A stretch of 64,000 nucleotides of DNA from Streptomyces lavendofoliae (GCF_014649735.1 NZ_BMTP01000003.1:62001-126000), one strand, 5' to 3'. Counted from the first letter of the stretch, positions 49,125 through 57,368 are shown. The notes: generated by a model from the sequence alone, not told the origin. Made by a program: numbers and translations.

Positions 49125-49559
49125 TCAGCCGGCGTTCTCCTCCGCGAGGATCCGGCCGAGGGCCTCCTCCAGGTGCTCCTCGAAGTCCCCGAGCGTGCGC
49201 TCCTGGCCCAGCGGCACCAGCTTGTCCGTCCGGTCGAGGAAGGCCACCAGCGGGGGGGCGCTGGACCGGAACAGCGCGCGGTCGGCACCGACCTGCAGCT
49301 GGATGCTGACGTCCGACAGGTCCTCGAGGCCGGTCGGGGAGATGTGCACATCGCCGTCGCCGCTCGGTCCGTTGATGCCGTCCACCAACAGTTCTCTACC
49401 GAATGCCCAGGTCACAGGCGCGTCGCCGGGAAGGTGGAATGTCATCCGGACAGCAAAGGGGTCTCTGGTCTCGTACCCCAGCTCGACCGGAATCCTGAAG
49501 GACAGCTCCTCGGAGACGACGAAGCTCATCAGGACTTCGGCCTGAACCGACTCGCGCAT
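49125..49559 (-). CDS. ssgA: sporulation-specific cell division activator SsgA
   Basis: 144 aa SsgA-like protein. Nearly canonical SsgA: MRESVQAEV start, SEELSFRIPVELGYETRDP, FHLPGDAPVTWAFGRELL, LVPLGQERTLGDFEEHL. It activates sporulation-specific septation in aerial hyphae by helping SsgB position FtsZ. ATG 49559 gives the better distance to GGGG than the adjacent ATG 49562. Downstream of ssgR, which activates it in S. coelicolor. Confidence 0.94.
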   Translation of the reverse strand: MRESVQAEVLMSFVVSEELSFRIPVELGYETRDPFAVRMTFHLPGDAPVTWAFGRELLVDGINGPSGDGDVHISPTGLEDLSDVSIQLQVGADRALFRSSAPPLVAFLDRTDKLVPLGQERTLGDFEEHLEEALGRILAEENAG

Positions 49560-49672
49560 CATGTACCCCGCAATGGATGAAGCAGTGGTGAACAACGGCT
49601 GATGAAGATCGGTGAGGAAAGCGGCTGGAAAAACGGCCAGTAATGATCCGTGCTGACCTCTTGACGTAATCG

Positions 49673-49691
49673 TCCTGTAAGCACTACAGGA
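49673..49691. promoter_or_regulatory. candidate SsgR operator, ssgR-ssgA intergenic dyad
   Basis: Perfect 7-bp inverted repeat TCCTGTA-N5-TACAGGA, 114-132 bp upstream of ssgA. The half-site spacing fits an IclR-family dimer. Confidence 0.6.
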
Positions 49692-49708
49692 TCACAAGGA
49701 GTGAGTTT

Positions 49709-50575
49709 TCAGATACTGATAGAGAAAGCAAGCGAGTTGAAGAGCTGTCCCACCTCCCGGCGCAGCCGATCGACTGCCGGAAGCAACCGTTGTTCCTGGT
49801 GGGAGGGTACGGAAATGGCCATTGTGGCAACGGCGGAACCCGCCGAAATGGGGATGGCCGCACAGACCGTACCGAGGGCGTACTCCTGACGTTCGATCAC
49901 CGGCCCGGTCCGCTCGGTGGTCCTCAGCCTCGCCAGCAGCGTCCGGCCGTCACGCACGGTGTACGGGGTGATGGGCTGGACGGGGTGGCGGTCCAGGTGG
50001 TCGCGGCGGTCCCGCTCGTCGAGCTGGCTCAGCAGGCACTGGCCGATCGCATGGGCGTGGCCCGTCTCGCGGAAGTCGGCCCACTCGTCGACGGCGGGCG
50101 CCGCGGGGGTGTCGGAGACCGAGACGAGTTCGATCTCACCGTCCCGGTACACCGCGAAGTACACCGGGACGCCGATCGTGTCGCGCCAGTGCGCGAGAGA
50201 ATTCTCGATCTTGCTGCGACGATTCTGCAGAGCTTCGCCACGCGCCAGCCGCCCCACCGCGTCACCGAGGACGAACAACCCCTGCTCCCGGCGCAGATAA
50301 CCCTCGTACGTGAGCGTCCGCAGCAGGTGGTACGCCGTGGGAAGCGGCATACCCGCCTCACGGGCGAGCTGCTTGGCGGGAGCGCCGTCGGCATGCGACC
50401 CGACGGCTTCCAGCAGCCGCAACGCCCGCTGCACGGAGGCGATCAGGGTCGGCGGAGCGGGCGCGGAAGAACTCGCCGAAGGGCTCGTTGCGGGGCTCGC
50501 GGAAAGGCTCGGGACAGGGATCGTGGGAGAGGTCGCGGTTCGGGAAGGGGTACGGGAATGCGGTGCCGTGGCCAA
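49709..50575 (-). CDS. ssgR: IclR-family regulator SsgR
   Basis: 288 aa. A Ser/Pro/Ala low-complexity N-terminal extension (1-42) precedes the IclR winged helix (about 44-105, LASVQ-like start, AKQLAREAGMPLPTAYHLLRTL) and the IclR effector domain (about 120-288). The order ssgR then ssgA is that of S. coelicolor, where SsgR activates ssgA. The start is a TTG at 50575 with GGGGGTG nearby; the variable N-terminus makes it uncertain. Confidence 0.9.
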   Translation of the reverse strand: MATAPHSRTPSRTATSPTIPVPSLSASPATSPSASSSAPAPPTLIASVQRALRLLEAVGSHADGAPAKQLAREAGMPLPTAYHLLRTLTYEGYLRREQGLFVLGDAVGRLARGEALQNRRSKIENSLAHWRDTIGVPVYFAVYRDGEIELVSVSDTPAAPAVDEWADFRETGHAHAIGQCLLSQLDERDRRDHLDRHPVQPITPYTVRDGRTLLARLRTTERTGPVIERQEYALGTVCAAIPISAGSAVATMAISVPSHQEQRLLPAVDRLRREVGQLFNSLAFSISI

Positions 50576-50638
50576 AGGTCACCCCCAGGCGTTTCGCCCC
50601 GTACAGTCGTACAAACCGCTGGTAGGGCGTAAGTAGAC

Positions 50639-50672
50639 CCCTTGAATCCAAGGGCAGTGGAGACTCGCCACT
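50639..50672. promoter_or_regulatory. two dyads upstream of ssgR
   Basis: CCCTTG-N4-CAAGGG (50639-50654) and AGTGG-N7-CCACT (50656-50672) lie side by side 64-97 bp before the ssgR start. Possible operators for ssgR control; no match to a known site. Confidence 0.4.
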
Positions 50673-50802
50673 CTAATGGCAGCCTCCGTTCGGGGTGAGG
50701 TTTCGCCGGGGCCGTTCCCCCGCGCGGGCTAACGGCCGGATTCCCGGCCGGGCAGGCGGACGAGGTTTTCGTACGCCTGTCCCGGCGCGGTCCCGGAAGG
50801 CG

Positions 50803-51024
50803 TCACCAGTCCCCGCGCGACGACGACGAGGACATGAACTTCCGCACGACGTAGATCAGTCCGCCGACGAGCACCGCGAACACGAGCACCTTGAACAACA
50901 GCCCGATCAGCACGCCGAGCACCGTCCCGATCAGGCTGCCGAACACCACGAGGGCGATGACGGGTATGGCGATCCACTTCACCCACCAGGGCATCCCCGC
51001 GAGAACGTTCCGAATCGCCGCCAT
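50803..51024 (-). CDS. small membrane protein (DUF5326 type)
   Basis: 73 aa. Amphipathic start MAAIRNVLAGMPWWVKW followed by two membrane helices and a Ser/basic tail (RKFMSSSSSRGDW). Matches the short DUF5326 proteins of Streptomyces; function unknown. AGGGAC immediately upstream of the ATG serves as ribosome site. Confidence 0.8.
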   Translation of the reverse strand: MAAIRNVLAGMPWWVKWIAIPVIALVVFGSLIGTVLGVLIGLLFKVLVFAVLVGGLIYVVRKFMSSSSSRGDW

Positions 51025-51178
51025 TGTCCCTACCTCATCTCCGGTGACACGTCCTGTCGTTCGGACACCCTCGATGCTAGGTGCCGGGAACCCCGGCCGG
51101 ACGCTCCCCGGCCCCCGCTTCCCCCTGATCCTCCCCCTAGGGAACCCCGCCCCGAAGCCTCCGGCCGGGCGCCGGCCG

Positions 51179-51496
51179 TCAGCTCTCCGGAGGGGAGAAC
51201 ACCACCATGACCCGCAGGTCCTCGGTGATGTGGTGGAACTTGTGCGGCACGCCGGCCGGTACGTAGACGACGCTGCCCCGCCCCACCTGCGTGGTCTCCG
51301 TCCCCACCGTGATCGACGCGCGCCCGCTGACGACGAAGTACACCTCGTCCTCCTTGTGCGGCTGCTGCGGGTCGAGCTGTCCCGCGTCGAGCGCGTACAG
51401 GCCCACCGACATGTTCCGCTCACGCAGGAACTGCAGATACGCGCCGTCGTTGGCGGCGCGTTCCGCCTCCAGCTCGTCCAGTCGGAATGCCCTCAT
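51179..51496 (-). CDS. cupin-domain protein
   Basis: 105 aa single cupin barrel. Motif 1 PHKEDEVYFVVSGRASITVG with metal ligands His and Glu, motif 2 VPAGVPHKFHHIT. Likely binds a metal ion; catalytic or sensory role unknown. Divergent from the holin-like gene with only 51 bp between the two starts. Confidence 0.85.
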   Translation of the reverse strand: MRAFRLDELEAERAANDGAYLQFLRERNMSVGLYALDAGQLDPQQPHKEDEVYFVVSGRASITVGTETTQVGRGSVVYVPAGVPHKFHHITEDLRVMVVFSPPES

Positions 51497-51547
51497 CGCC
51501 CGTCCGTCCCTGCGCTCGGTGCTGTCATGTCTGCCACGATCAGACAC

Positions 51548-51928
51548 ATGATGAATTTCCTCGTCAAGACGATCGCGAACGCGGCCGCTCTGGCCGTGGC
51601 GATCTGGCTGCTCGCCGACATCACCCTGACCGGTGACAGCACCGGCAGGAAGGCCCTGACGCTGGTCCTGGTGGCCCTGGTCTTCGGCATCGTGAACGTT
51701 CTGGTCAAGCCGGTCGTGAAGCTGCTCACGCTGCCCCTGTTCATCCTCACGCTCGGCCTGTTCACGCTGGTCGTCAACGCGCTGATGCTGCTGCTCACCT
51801 CGTGGCTGGCCGACAAGCTCGACCTGAGCTTCCACGTCGAGGGCTTCTGGACCGCGGTCCTGGGCGGCCTGATCATTTCCGTGGTCTCGTGGGCGATGAA
51901 CGTGGTCCTCCCCGACGGCAAGGACTGA
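51548..51928 (+). CDS. phage-holin-family (PF04020-type) membrane protein
   Basis: 126 aa with four membrane helices. Contains the family stretch NVLVKPVVKLLTLPLFILTLGLF. These chromosomal proteins are named for distant similarity to holins but are not phage genes; the role is unknown. Two adjacent ATGs (51548, 51551) are possible starts. Confidence 0.85.
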   Translation: MMNFLVKTIANAAALAVAIWLLADITLTGDSTGRKALTLVLVALVFGIVNVLVKPVVKLLTLPLFILTLGLFTLVVNALMLLLTSWLADKLDLSFHVEGFWTAVLGGLIISVVSWAMNVVLPDGKD

Positions 51929-52008
51929 CCGTCGCCCGGTCCGGCGGGTCCACGAGAATACGGTTGCCGCGGCCCCGAGGCCCGGCGGAGTCCGAAGGAG
52001 CGTGGCGC

Positions 52009-53130
52009 ATGACGTGGGGCGAGGGGACGAGGGCGGTACGGGCCGGGCTGCCCGAAGCGAGGGCCTACGAGCCGACCCTGCCGGGGCCGGTGTTCGCCGC
52101 CCACTACCACCTGCCCGGTGAGCCGACCGGCCCGTACACCTACGGGCGGGACGAGAACCCGACCTGGACGCACCTGGAGCGGGCCATCGGCGAGCTGGAG
52201 GTGCCGGGCCGGACGGATGTCGAGACGGTCGTCTTCGCGTCCGGGATGGCCGCCATCTCCTCCGTCCTGTTCTCGCAGCTCAAGACGGGCGACGCGGTCG
52301 TCCTGCCGGCCGACGGCTACCAGGCGCTCGCGCTGGTCCGCGAGCAGCTGGCGGCGTACGGGATCGAGGTGCGCACCGCGCCGACCGGTGGCGACGCACA
52401 GCTGTCGGTGCTGGGCGGGGCGCGGCTGCTGTGGATCGAGACGCCGTCCAACCCGGGCCTCGACGTCTGCGACGTCCGGCGCCTGGTGGCCGCCGCCCGC
52501 GAGGAAGGCGCCCTGGTGGCGGTCGACAACACGCTCGCGACGCCCCTGGGGCAGCGGCCGCTGGAGCTGGGCGCCGACTTCTCGGTGGCCAGCGGCACCA
52601 AGGGGCTGACCGGGCACGGGGACATCCTGCTCGGGCACGTGGCCTGCCGCGACGCGTCGCTGGCCGGGTCCGTCCGGCGCTGGCGCAAGATCGCCGGGGC
52701 GATCCCGGGCCCGATGGAGGCCTGGCTCGCCCATCGGTCGCTGGCCACGCTCCAGCTGCGCGTCGACCGGCAGTGCGCCACCGCGCTGGCCCTCGCCGAG
52801 GCGCTGGCGGCCCGCGACGACGTGTCGGGGCTGCGGTATCCGGGGTTGCCCGGCGGCCCTTCGCACAAGGTGGCGGCCGGGCAGATGCGGCGCTTCGGGT
52901 CGGTCGTCTCCTTCGTCCTGCCCGACCGGGCGCGGGCGGAGCGCTTCCTGGAGGCGCTGCGGCTGGTGGACGACGCGACCAGCTTCGGCGGGGTGCGCTC
53001 CACCGCCGAACGGCGCGGCCGGTGGGGCGGGGACGCGGTACCCGAGGGCTTCGTCCGCTTCTCGGTCGGAGCGGAGGACGCCGAGGATCTGGTGGCGGAC
53101 GTACTGCGCGCGCTCGACGAGGTGCGCTGA
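52009..53130 (+). CDS. cystathionine gamma-lyase / Cys-Met metabolism PLP enzyme
   Basis: 373 aa, trans-sulphuration family fold type I. YTYGRDENPTWTHLE, FASGMAAISSVLF, and the PLP lysine in SGTKGLTGHGD (the family usually has SxTKYxxGHSD). Probably cleaves cystathionine to cysteine, though lyase or synthase activity cannot be told apart here. AAGGAG 8 nt before the ATG. Followed by a clear terminator. Confidence 0.87.
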   Translation: MTWGEGTRAVRAGLPEARAYEPTLPGPVFAAHYHLPGEPTGPYTYGRDENPTWTHLERAIGELEVPGRTDVETVVFASGMAAISSVLFSQLKTGDAVVLPADGYQALALVREQLAAYGIEVRTAPTGGDAQLSVLGGARLLWIETPSNPGLDVCDVRRLVAAAREEGALVAVDNTLATPLGQRPLELGADFSVASGTKGLTGHGDILLGHVACRDASLAGSVRRWRKIAGAIPGPMEAWLAHRSLATLQLRVDRQCATALALAEALAARDDVSGLRYPGLPGGPSHKVAAGQMRRFGSVVSFVLPDRARAERFLEALRLVDDATSFGGVRSTAERRGRWGGDAVPEGFVRFSVGAEDAEDLVADVLRALDEVR

Positions 53131-53150
53131 GCACGACGCGTACGACGAAC

Positions 53151-53197
53151 GGACGGTCCGAGCCTCCCCCCTCATGGCTCGGACCGTCCGCGCTTTT
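53151..53197 (+). terminator. rho-independent terminator
   Basis: Perfect 14-bp stem GGACGGTCCGAGCC / GGCTCGGACCGTCC (53151-53164, 53176-53189) followed by GCGCTTTT. Confidence 0.9.
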
Positions 53198-53266
53198 CGG
53201 CGGATGACCGCGTGCTCAAGGCTAGTTGACTCTGTGTCAGTGTCCAATCACGGTAGCGACAGGGAC

Positions 53267-53284
53267 CTATCGACTTATTTATAG
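53267..53284. promoter_or_regulatory. candidate LysR-type operator
   Basis: CTAT-N10-ATAG in an AT-rich patch, 65-82 bp before the LysR start, with TTGACT upstream at 53226. Resembles the T-N11-A autoregulatory sites of LysR proteins. Confidence 0.45.
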
Positions 53285-53348
53285 TTGGACGGTCGGCCCT
53301 GAGACACCGCTAGCCGGACGTGGTCGGGGGGCGGGAGGGGGGAGGCGC

Positions 53349-54245
53349 ATGGATCTGGCGCTGCTGCGCACGTTCGTCACGGTGCACCGGGCCGGTTCCT
53401 TCACCCGCGCCGCCGCCCTTCTGGGCCTCTCACAACCAGCCGTGACCAGCCAGATCCGGACGCTGGAGCGCCAGTTGGGCAGCCCGCTCTTCCTGCGGCA
53501 GGCCCGCGGTGTCACCCCGACGACCATCGGCGACGAGCTCGCCCACCGCGCGGCACCCCATCTGGACGCGCTCGTCGAGATCGCCGAGGCCGGTCTCGAC
53601 GACGAGTCCGGGGTGCGCACCCTCCACCTGGCCGGCCCGCCCGAGTTCACCTCCGTACGCGCCCTGCCCGCCCTCACCTCACTGGTCTCCCAGGGCCTCG
53701 CGGTGCGCACCTCGCTGGTCTCCGCCGCCGAGGAGGTCCTCGACGGGCTCGCCGCCGGCCACCACGACCTGGCCATCGCCACCGCCCGCCCCCGCGGCGG
53801 ACTGCTCACCGCGACACCGCTCTGCGACGAGGAGCACGTCCTGGTCGCCTCCCCGCGCTGGGCCGCCCGGCTGGCCCCCGGCGTCCTGCTGCGCCGGGGC
53901 GCCGTGGTGCTGGAGCAGCTGCCGGTGGTCGAGGTGCACGAGTCGCTGCCGTTCGTGGCGCGGTACTGGGCGGCCGTCTTCGAGTCGAAGCCGGCCGCCG
54001 CGGCCACCGTCGTCGCACCGGACCTGCGCGCCGTCCTGGAGTCGGCCGCCTCGGGCGCCGGGCTCGCCGTACTGCCCCGCTACCTGTGCGAGGACGCCCT
54101 GGCCGAGGGCCGGCTGGTGGCCCTGCTCGACCCACCGGTACCGCCGCTGCGGACCTATTTCGTGGTCGTGCGCACCGGCACGCTGTCCCTGCCGCACATC
54201 GCGCGGGCCCACGAAGCGCTGCTGCGCGCCGCGACGGACTGGTGA
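53349..54245 (+). CDS. LysR-family transcriptional regulator
   Basis: 298 aa. N-terminal winged helix (MDLALLRTFVTVHRAGSFTRAAALLGLSQPAVTSQIRTLE) and a type 2 periplasmic-binding effector domain (about 90-295). Starts with GGGAGG 4-9 nt before the ATG. No divergent partner gene; the target is unknown. The Nudix gene 61 bp downstream may share its transcript. Confidence 0.9.
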   Translation: MDLALLRTFVTVHRAGSFTRAAALLGLSQPAVTSQIRTLERQLGSPLFLRQARGVTPTTIGDELAHRAAPHLDALVEIAEAGLDDESGVRTLHLAGPPEFTSVRALPALTSLVSQGLAVRTSLVSAAEEVLDGLAAGHHDLAIATARPRGGLLTATPLCDEEHVLVASPRWAARLAPGVLLRRGAVVLEQLPVVEVHESLPFVARYWAAVFESKPAAAATVVAPDLRAVLESAASGAGLAVLPRYLCEDALAEGRLVALLDPPVPPLRTYFVVVRTGTLSLPHIARAHEALLRAATDW

Positions 54246-54306
54246 CCACCCGTGGGTGGTGCGCCCCCGGGGTTTCAGAAGGTGCGCCACGGGCCATTTT
54301 CAAGCC

Positions 54307-54786
54307 ATGACCGAACGTCCAGTGGTCAAGCGCACCGCACGCGCCATCCTGCTCGACGGCGACGACCTCGTCCTGATCAAGCGTACGAAGCCCGGCATGG
54401 ATCCCTACTGGCTCACACCGGGTGGTGGGGTCGAGCCGGATGACGCCACGGTGGTCGACGCGCTCCACCGCGAGGTGCACGAGGAACTGGGCGCCAAGAT
54501 CATGGACGTGGTGCCGTGCTTCGTCGACACCGTCGAGCACATCGTGGACGGTGGCGTCTCGGGCGTGAAGGTGCAGCACTTCTTCGTCTGCCGGCTGGAG
54601 TCCATGGACCTCTCGCAGCGGCACGGACCGGAGGTGGAGGAGCCGCTCGGCGAATACGAGATCGTGCGGGTCCCCTTCAGCCGGGTCGGTATCGCCGCGG
54701 TCAACCTCGTACCGCTGTCGCTGCGGCACTACCTGGACGGGAACATCGAGGGCGTACGGGCGATGCACGCCCCCGACCTGGGCTAG
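54307..54786 (+). CDS. Nudix hydrolase with an altered Nudix box
   Basis: 159 aa. The Nudix box reads GGGVEPDDATVVDALHREVHEELGA. The core REVHEELGA is intact, but the first conserved Glu of Gx5Ex7REUxEExGU is Ala. Residues before it (TARAILLDGDDLVLIKRTKPG) fit the fold. It should hydrolyse a nucleoside diphosphate derivative, if active. Its TAG stop (54784-54786) overlaps the first base of a MITE-like element. Confidence 0.85.
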   Translation: MTERPVVKRTARAILLDGDDLVLIKRTKPGMDPYWLTPGGGVEPDDATVVDALHREVHEELGAKIMDVVPCFVDTVEHIVDGGVSGVKVQHFFVCRLESMDLSQRHGPEVEEPLGEYEIVRVPFSRVGIAAVNLVPLSLRHYLDGNIEGVRAMHAPDLG

Positions 54787-54945
54787 GGCGTGTCTTTTGG
54801 ACCAGGCCGGATCAGGGAGCGGGGTCCGGTGCGTGCGGACGCGAGGCGGAGGAGGGAGCCACCGCGGAGCATGGGCGACCGACGACAACGCCGCGGACGC
54901 GCGTGCCGGGGCACGCGAGCCCGGCGAGATCCGAAAGACACCCCC
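54786..54945. mobile_element. MITE-like element, about 160 bp
   Basis: Terminal inverted repeats of 16 bp with two mismatches: left GGGCGTGTCTTTTGGA, right end (reverse complement) GGGGGTGTCTTTCGGA. Non-coding interior with a GCGTGCC-GG-GGCACGC hairpin (54901-54916). I recall very similar GTGTCTTT-ended sequences scattered in Streptomyces genomes, which supports a MITE mobilised by an IS transposase. No obvious target duplication beyond a possible TA/CTAG. Confidence 0.7.
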
Positions 54946-54985
54946 CAGGCCGGGGCCCCGTGCTCCCGGGCCCGCCGGGCGCCCC

Positions 54986-56749
54986 CTAGTCGGCCGTCGC
55001 CACGAGCTCCTCCAGCGAGTCGTGGCGGATCCGCTCGTAGGGCACGCCGGCACCGCGCAGCGCGTCGACCCCGCTGCGGATCATGCCGGCCGGGCCCGAG
55101 AGGTAGGCGTCGTACTCGTTCCACGGCCCGAACTCGCGCACCACGTCCGGCAGCTGCGTCCTGCCGTCGATCATCGCGCGCACCTCCAGCCAGGGGTGGG
55201 CCTGCTGGAGCCGCAGCATGGTGTCGATGTCGTACAGGTCCTGATCGGTCCGGGCACCGTAGAAGACCTCGACCGGGCGCCGGGCCCCGTGCTCGGCGAC
55301 GTCCTCCACCAGCGCCTTGATGGGCGCGATACCGGTGCCGCCGCCCACGCAGAGGAGTCCGTTGTCGGTGGTGTGGTCGACGGTCATCGAGCCGGCGGGC
55401 GGCCCCAGGCGCAGCACGTCGCCGGGCCGGGCGTGGTGGACCAGGGCGTTGGACACCCAGCCGGCCGGGACGGCCTTGACATGGAAGGACAGCAGACCGT
55501 CGGAGCGGGGCGCGGAGGCGAAGGAGTAGTGCCGCCAGATCCGCGGCCACCAGGGCGTCTCCAGGCTCGTGTACTGCCCGGCCAGGAAGGGATAGGGCTG
55601 GTCGGGGCGGACCGTGATGACCGCGATGTCGGGTGTTCTCAGGTCGTGCGACACCACCTCGCCGTGCCACCAGGCCGGGGCGTGCCGCTCGTTCTCGGCA
55701 GCCGCGTCGATCATGATCTGGGAGATCGTGGTGTACGTCCGGACCCAGGCGGCCTCCGTCTCCTCGTCCCAGGTCGTCGTCGCGTACCGGCTGAGCGCCC
55801 CGATGAGAGCCTCGCCGACGGCCGGGTAGTGGGAGGCGTCGGTGCCGTACTTGCGGTGGCCGCGCCCGAGGTGCTGAAGGTACTCGGTGAGCACCCCGGC
55901 GTCGTCCATGTGCTCGGCCGCGGTGAGCAGTGCCTTGAGGAGCCGGTCGCGCTGTGCCTCCATCGCCGCGGGGAACAGGGCGCGCAACTCGGGGTTGCGG
56001 GTGAAGAGCAGAGCGTAGAAGTACGAGGTGACCTTGTCCGCCACGGGTTCGACCTCGCGGAGCGTCCGCCGGACCCGTACCGCGTCGGGCGATCCGGATT
56101 CGGTGGCCGTGGCGTCGGCGGTCGCGGGGCGCGGCGTGGCGCCGGCGGTCGCGGGGCTGGGCGTGGCGGGGGGCTCGCGGTGCGGGGCCGCGTCCGGGTC
56201 GGGCGCGGGCGTCCGGGGCCGGGGGGCGGGCTCCCGGCCGTCCGGGACGGCCGGGTGGGGGGCGCCGTCCGGGTGTCGGAGCCGCTCACCGTGGCCGACG
56301 GGCATGTCGTACGGGGCGGGCTGCTGCCCGGGGCCGTCGGGGGCGTCGGCGGGGGCGCCCTGGGGCGCCGGGGTGGCGGGCCGGTCGGCGGGCCGCTCAT
56401 GGACCGGGCGGCCCGAGCCGTCGGGCCATGGGACGGCGGCCGGCTCGGGAGTCGCCGGGGCGGCCACCGGGTGCGCGGAGGCCGTCCGTGGCCCGGCCGT
56501 ACGCGCCGGCCCGTTGGCGCCGACCATGCGTATGGAGGTCAGCGGCCGGCGCTGCCCGGCTATGCGCTCCTGGCTTCCGTCCGCGGCCTCCCGGCCACCC
56601 GCCTCGTGGTCCGCCGCCTCTGCGGCAGGGGACGGCGCGGGTTCGGTGGGCCCTTGGGTGACCGGCTTGCGCGGGGTGAACCAGCCACCCCCTCCGCCGC
56701 TGTCACTGGAAGTGCCGTTGTCGGCCGACATGGTGGTCGGAGCGTCCAT
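54986..56749 (-). CDS. globin - FAD/NAD reductase (flavohemoglobin-like) with long disordered N-terminus
   Basis: 587 aa. Residues 1-220 are Pro/Ala/Gly-rich and probably disordered. Globin domain about 225-360 with B10 Tyr in TSYFYALLFTRNPELRALF and proximal His in LGRGHRKYGT. FAD-binding domain about 370-470 (motif RHYSFASAP) and NAD domain (GGGTGIAPIKAL). Resembles NO dioxygenase Hmp in order, so NO detoxification is the likely role. ATG 56749 has GAGG 6 nt upstream. Confidence 0.87.
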   Translation of the reverse strand: MDAPTTMSADNGTSSDSGGGGGWFTPRKPVTQGPTEPAPSPAAEAADHEAGGREAADGSQERIAGQRRPLTSIRMVGANGPARTAGPRTASAHPVAAPATPEPAAVPWPDGSGRPVHERPADRPATPAPQGAPADAPDGPGQQPAPYDMPVGHGERLRHPDGAPHPAVPDGREPAPRPRTPAPDPDAAPHREPPATPSPATAGATPRPATADATATESGSPDAVRVRRTLREVEPVADKVTSYFYALLFTRNPELRALFPAAMEAQRDRLLKALLTAAEHMDDAGVLTEYLQHLGRGHRKYGTDASHYPAVGEALIGALSRYATTTWDEETEAAWVRTYTTISQIMIDAAAENERHAPAWWHGEVVSHDLRTPDIAVITVRPDQPYPFLAGQYTSLETPWWPRIWRHYSFASAPRSDGLLSFHVKAVPAGWVSNALVHHARPGDVLRLGPPAGSMTVDHTTDNGLLCVGGGTGIAPIKALVEDVAEHGARRPVEVFYGARTDQDLYDIDTMLRLQQAHPWLEVRAMIDGRTQLPDVVREFGPWNEYDAYLSGPAGMIRSGVDALRGAGVPYERIRHDSLEELVATAD

Positions 56750-57029
56750 AGAGTGCCTCGCCTCGAACATCTCTCGGTCGGTCTGTGCACTTCCGCCGGC
56801 CCGGAAGGTGCCTCAATTCGCCGTTTTCGGCTCGTATTCGGTGCCCGCCGCCGCCCACAGTAACCCTCGGTCTCACCGGGAATCGGAAGGGGTGCCACTG
56901 GCCGTGGCATCGACCGCGTTTGCCGTGGTCGCAGCATGGCAGGAGTGGCCGACTCGTCGGAGGGAGAGCGGAAAGCCCGGATTTCGTCCCCAGTTTTCGT
57001 TAGGCTGCGTTACCGCCCTGTCCTCGAAC

Positions 57030-57275
57030 CAACGGCGGTGTCGTGCCGGTTCGTGGACTTCGCGGAGATCGCCTCCCGTATCGGCGTGTGTGGCAGGCCC
57101 GGACAGATGATGGTCCGCGTTGATCGCCACCGCTACCGGGACCGTCGCGAAGATCTCCGCGTCGGACATGGAATCACCGTATGCAACACGCTCGTCCAGT
57201 TCCACCCCCAACTCTGCACAGAGTCGGTTCGCGATCTTCACTTCGCCGACGCGCGTCGAGAATGCCCTTGTGGTT
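57030..57275 (-). pseudogene. remnant of a HAD/SerB-type phosphatase
   Basis: The minus frame from about 57260 encodes KIANRLCAELGVELDERV followed by AYGDSMSDAEIFATVPVAVA, the motif IV region of SerB-like HAD phosphatases. The DxDxT motif and the cap are missing. Just upstream the matching VNHKG segment is in another frame, so there is also a frameshift. The N-terminal half is gone, up to the parS site at 57306. Confidence 0.75.
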
Positions 57276-57305
57276 CACCCCCCGGTGATCGGCGCCCGAC
57301 CTCAT

Positions 57306-57319
57306 GTTTCACGTGAAAC
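57306..57319. other. parS centromere site
   Basis: Perfect GTTTCACGTGAAAC between the HAD remnant and the terminator of the HbpS-like gene. Confidence 0.92.
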
Positions 57320-57320
57320 A

Positions 57321-57368
57321 GCGCCCGTCTCCTCCGCCCGGAGCGGTCCGGGCGGAGGAGACGGGCGC
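57321..57368. terminator. 21-bp perfect-stem terminator hairpin
   Basis: Arms 57321-57341 and 57348-57368 are exact reverse complements (GCGCCCGTCTCC ... GGAGACGGGCGC) with a 6-nt loop, 33 bp after the stop of the HbpS-like gene. It begins 1 bp from the parS site. Confidence 0.85.

Noticed and set aside
51548..51928. Prophage remnant suggested by the holin-family protein
   Set aside because: This family is a common chromosomal membrane protein in actinobacteria; no other phage gene, attachment site or composition shift is present.
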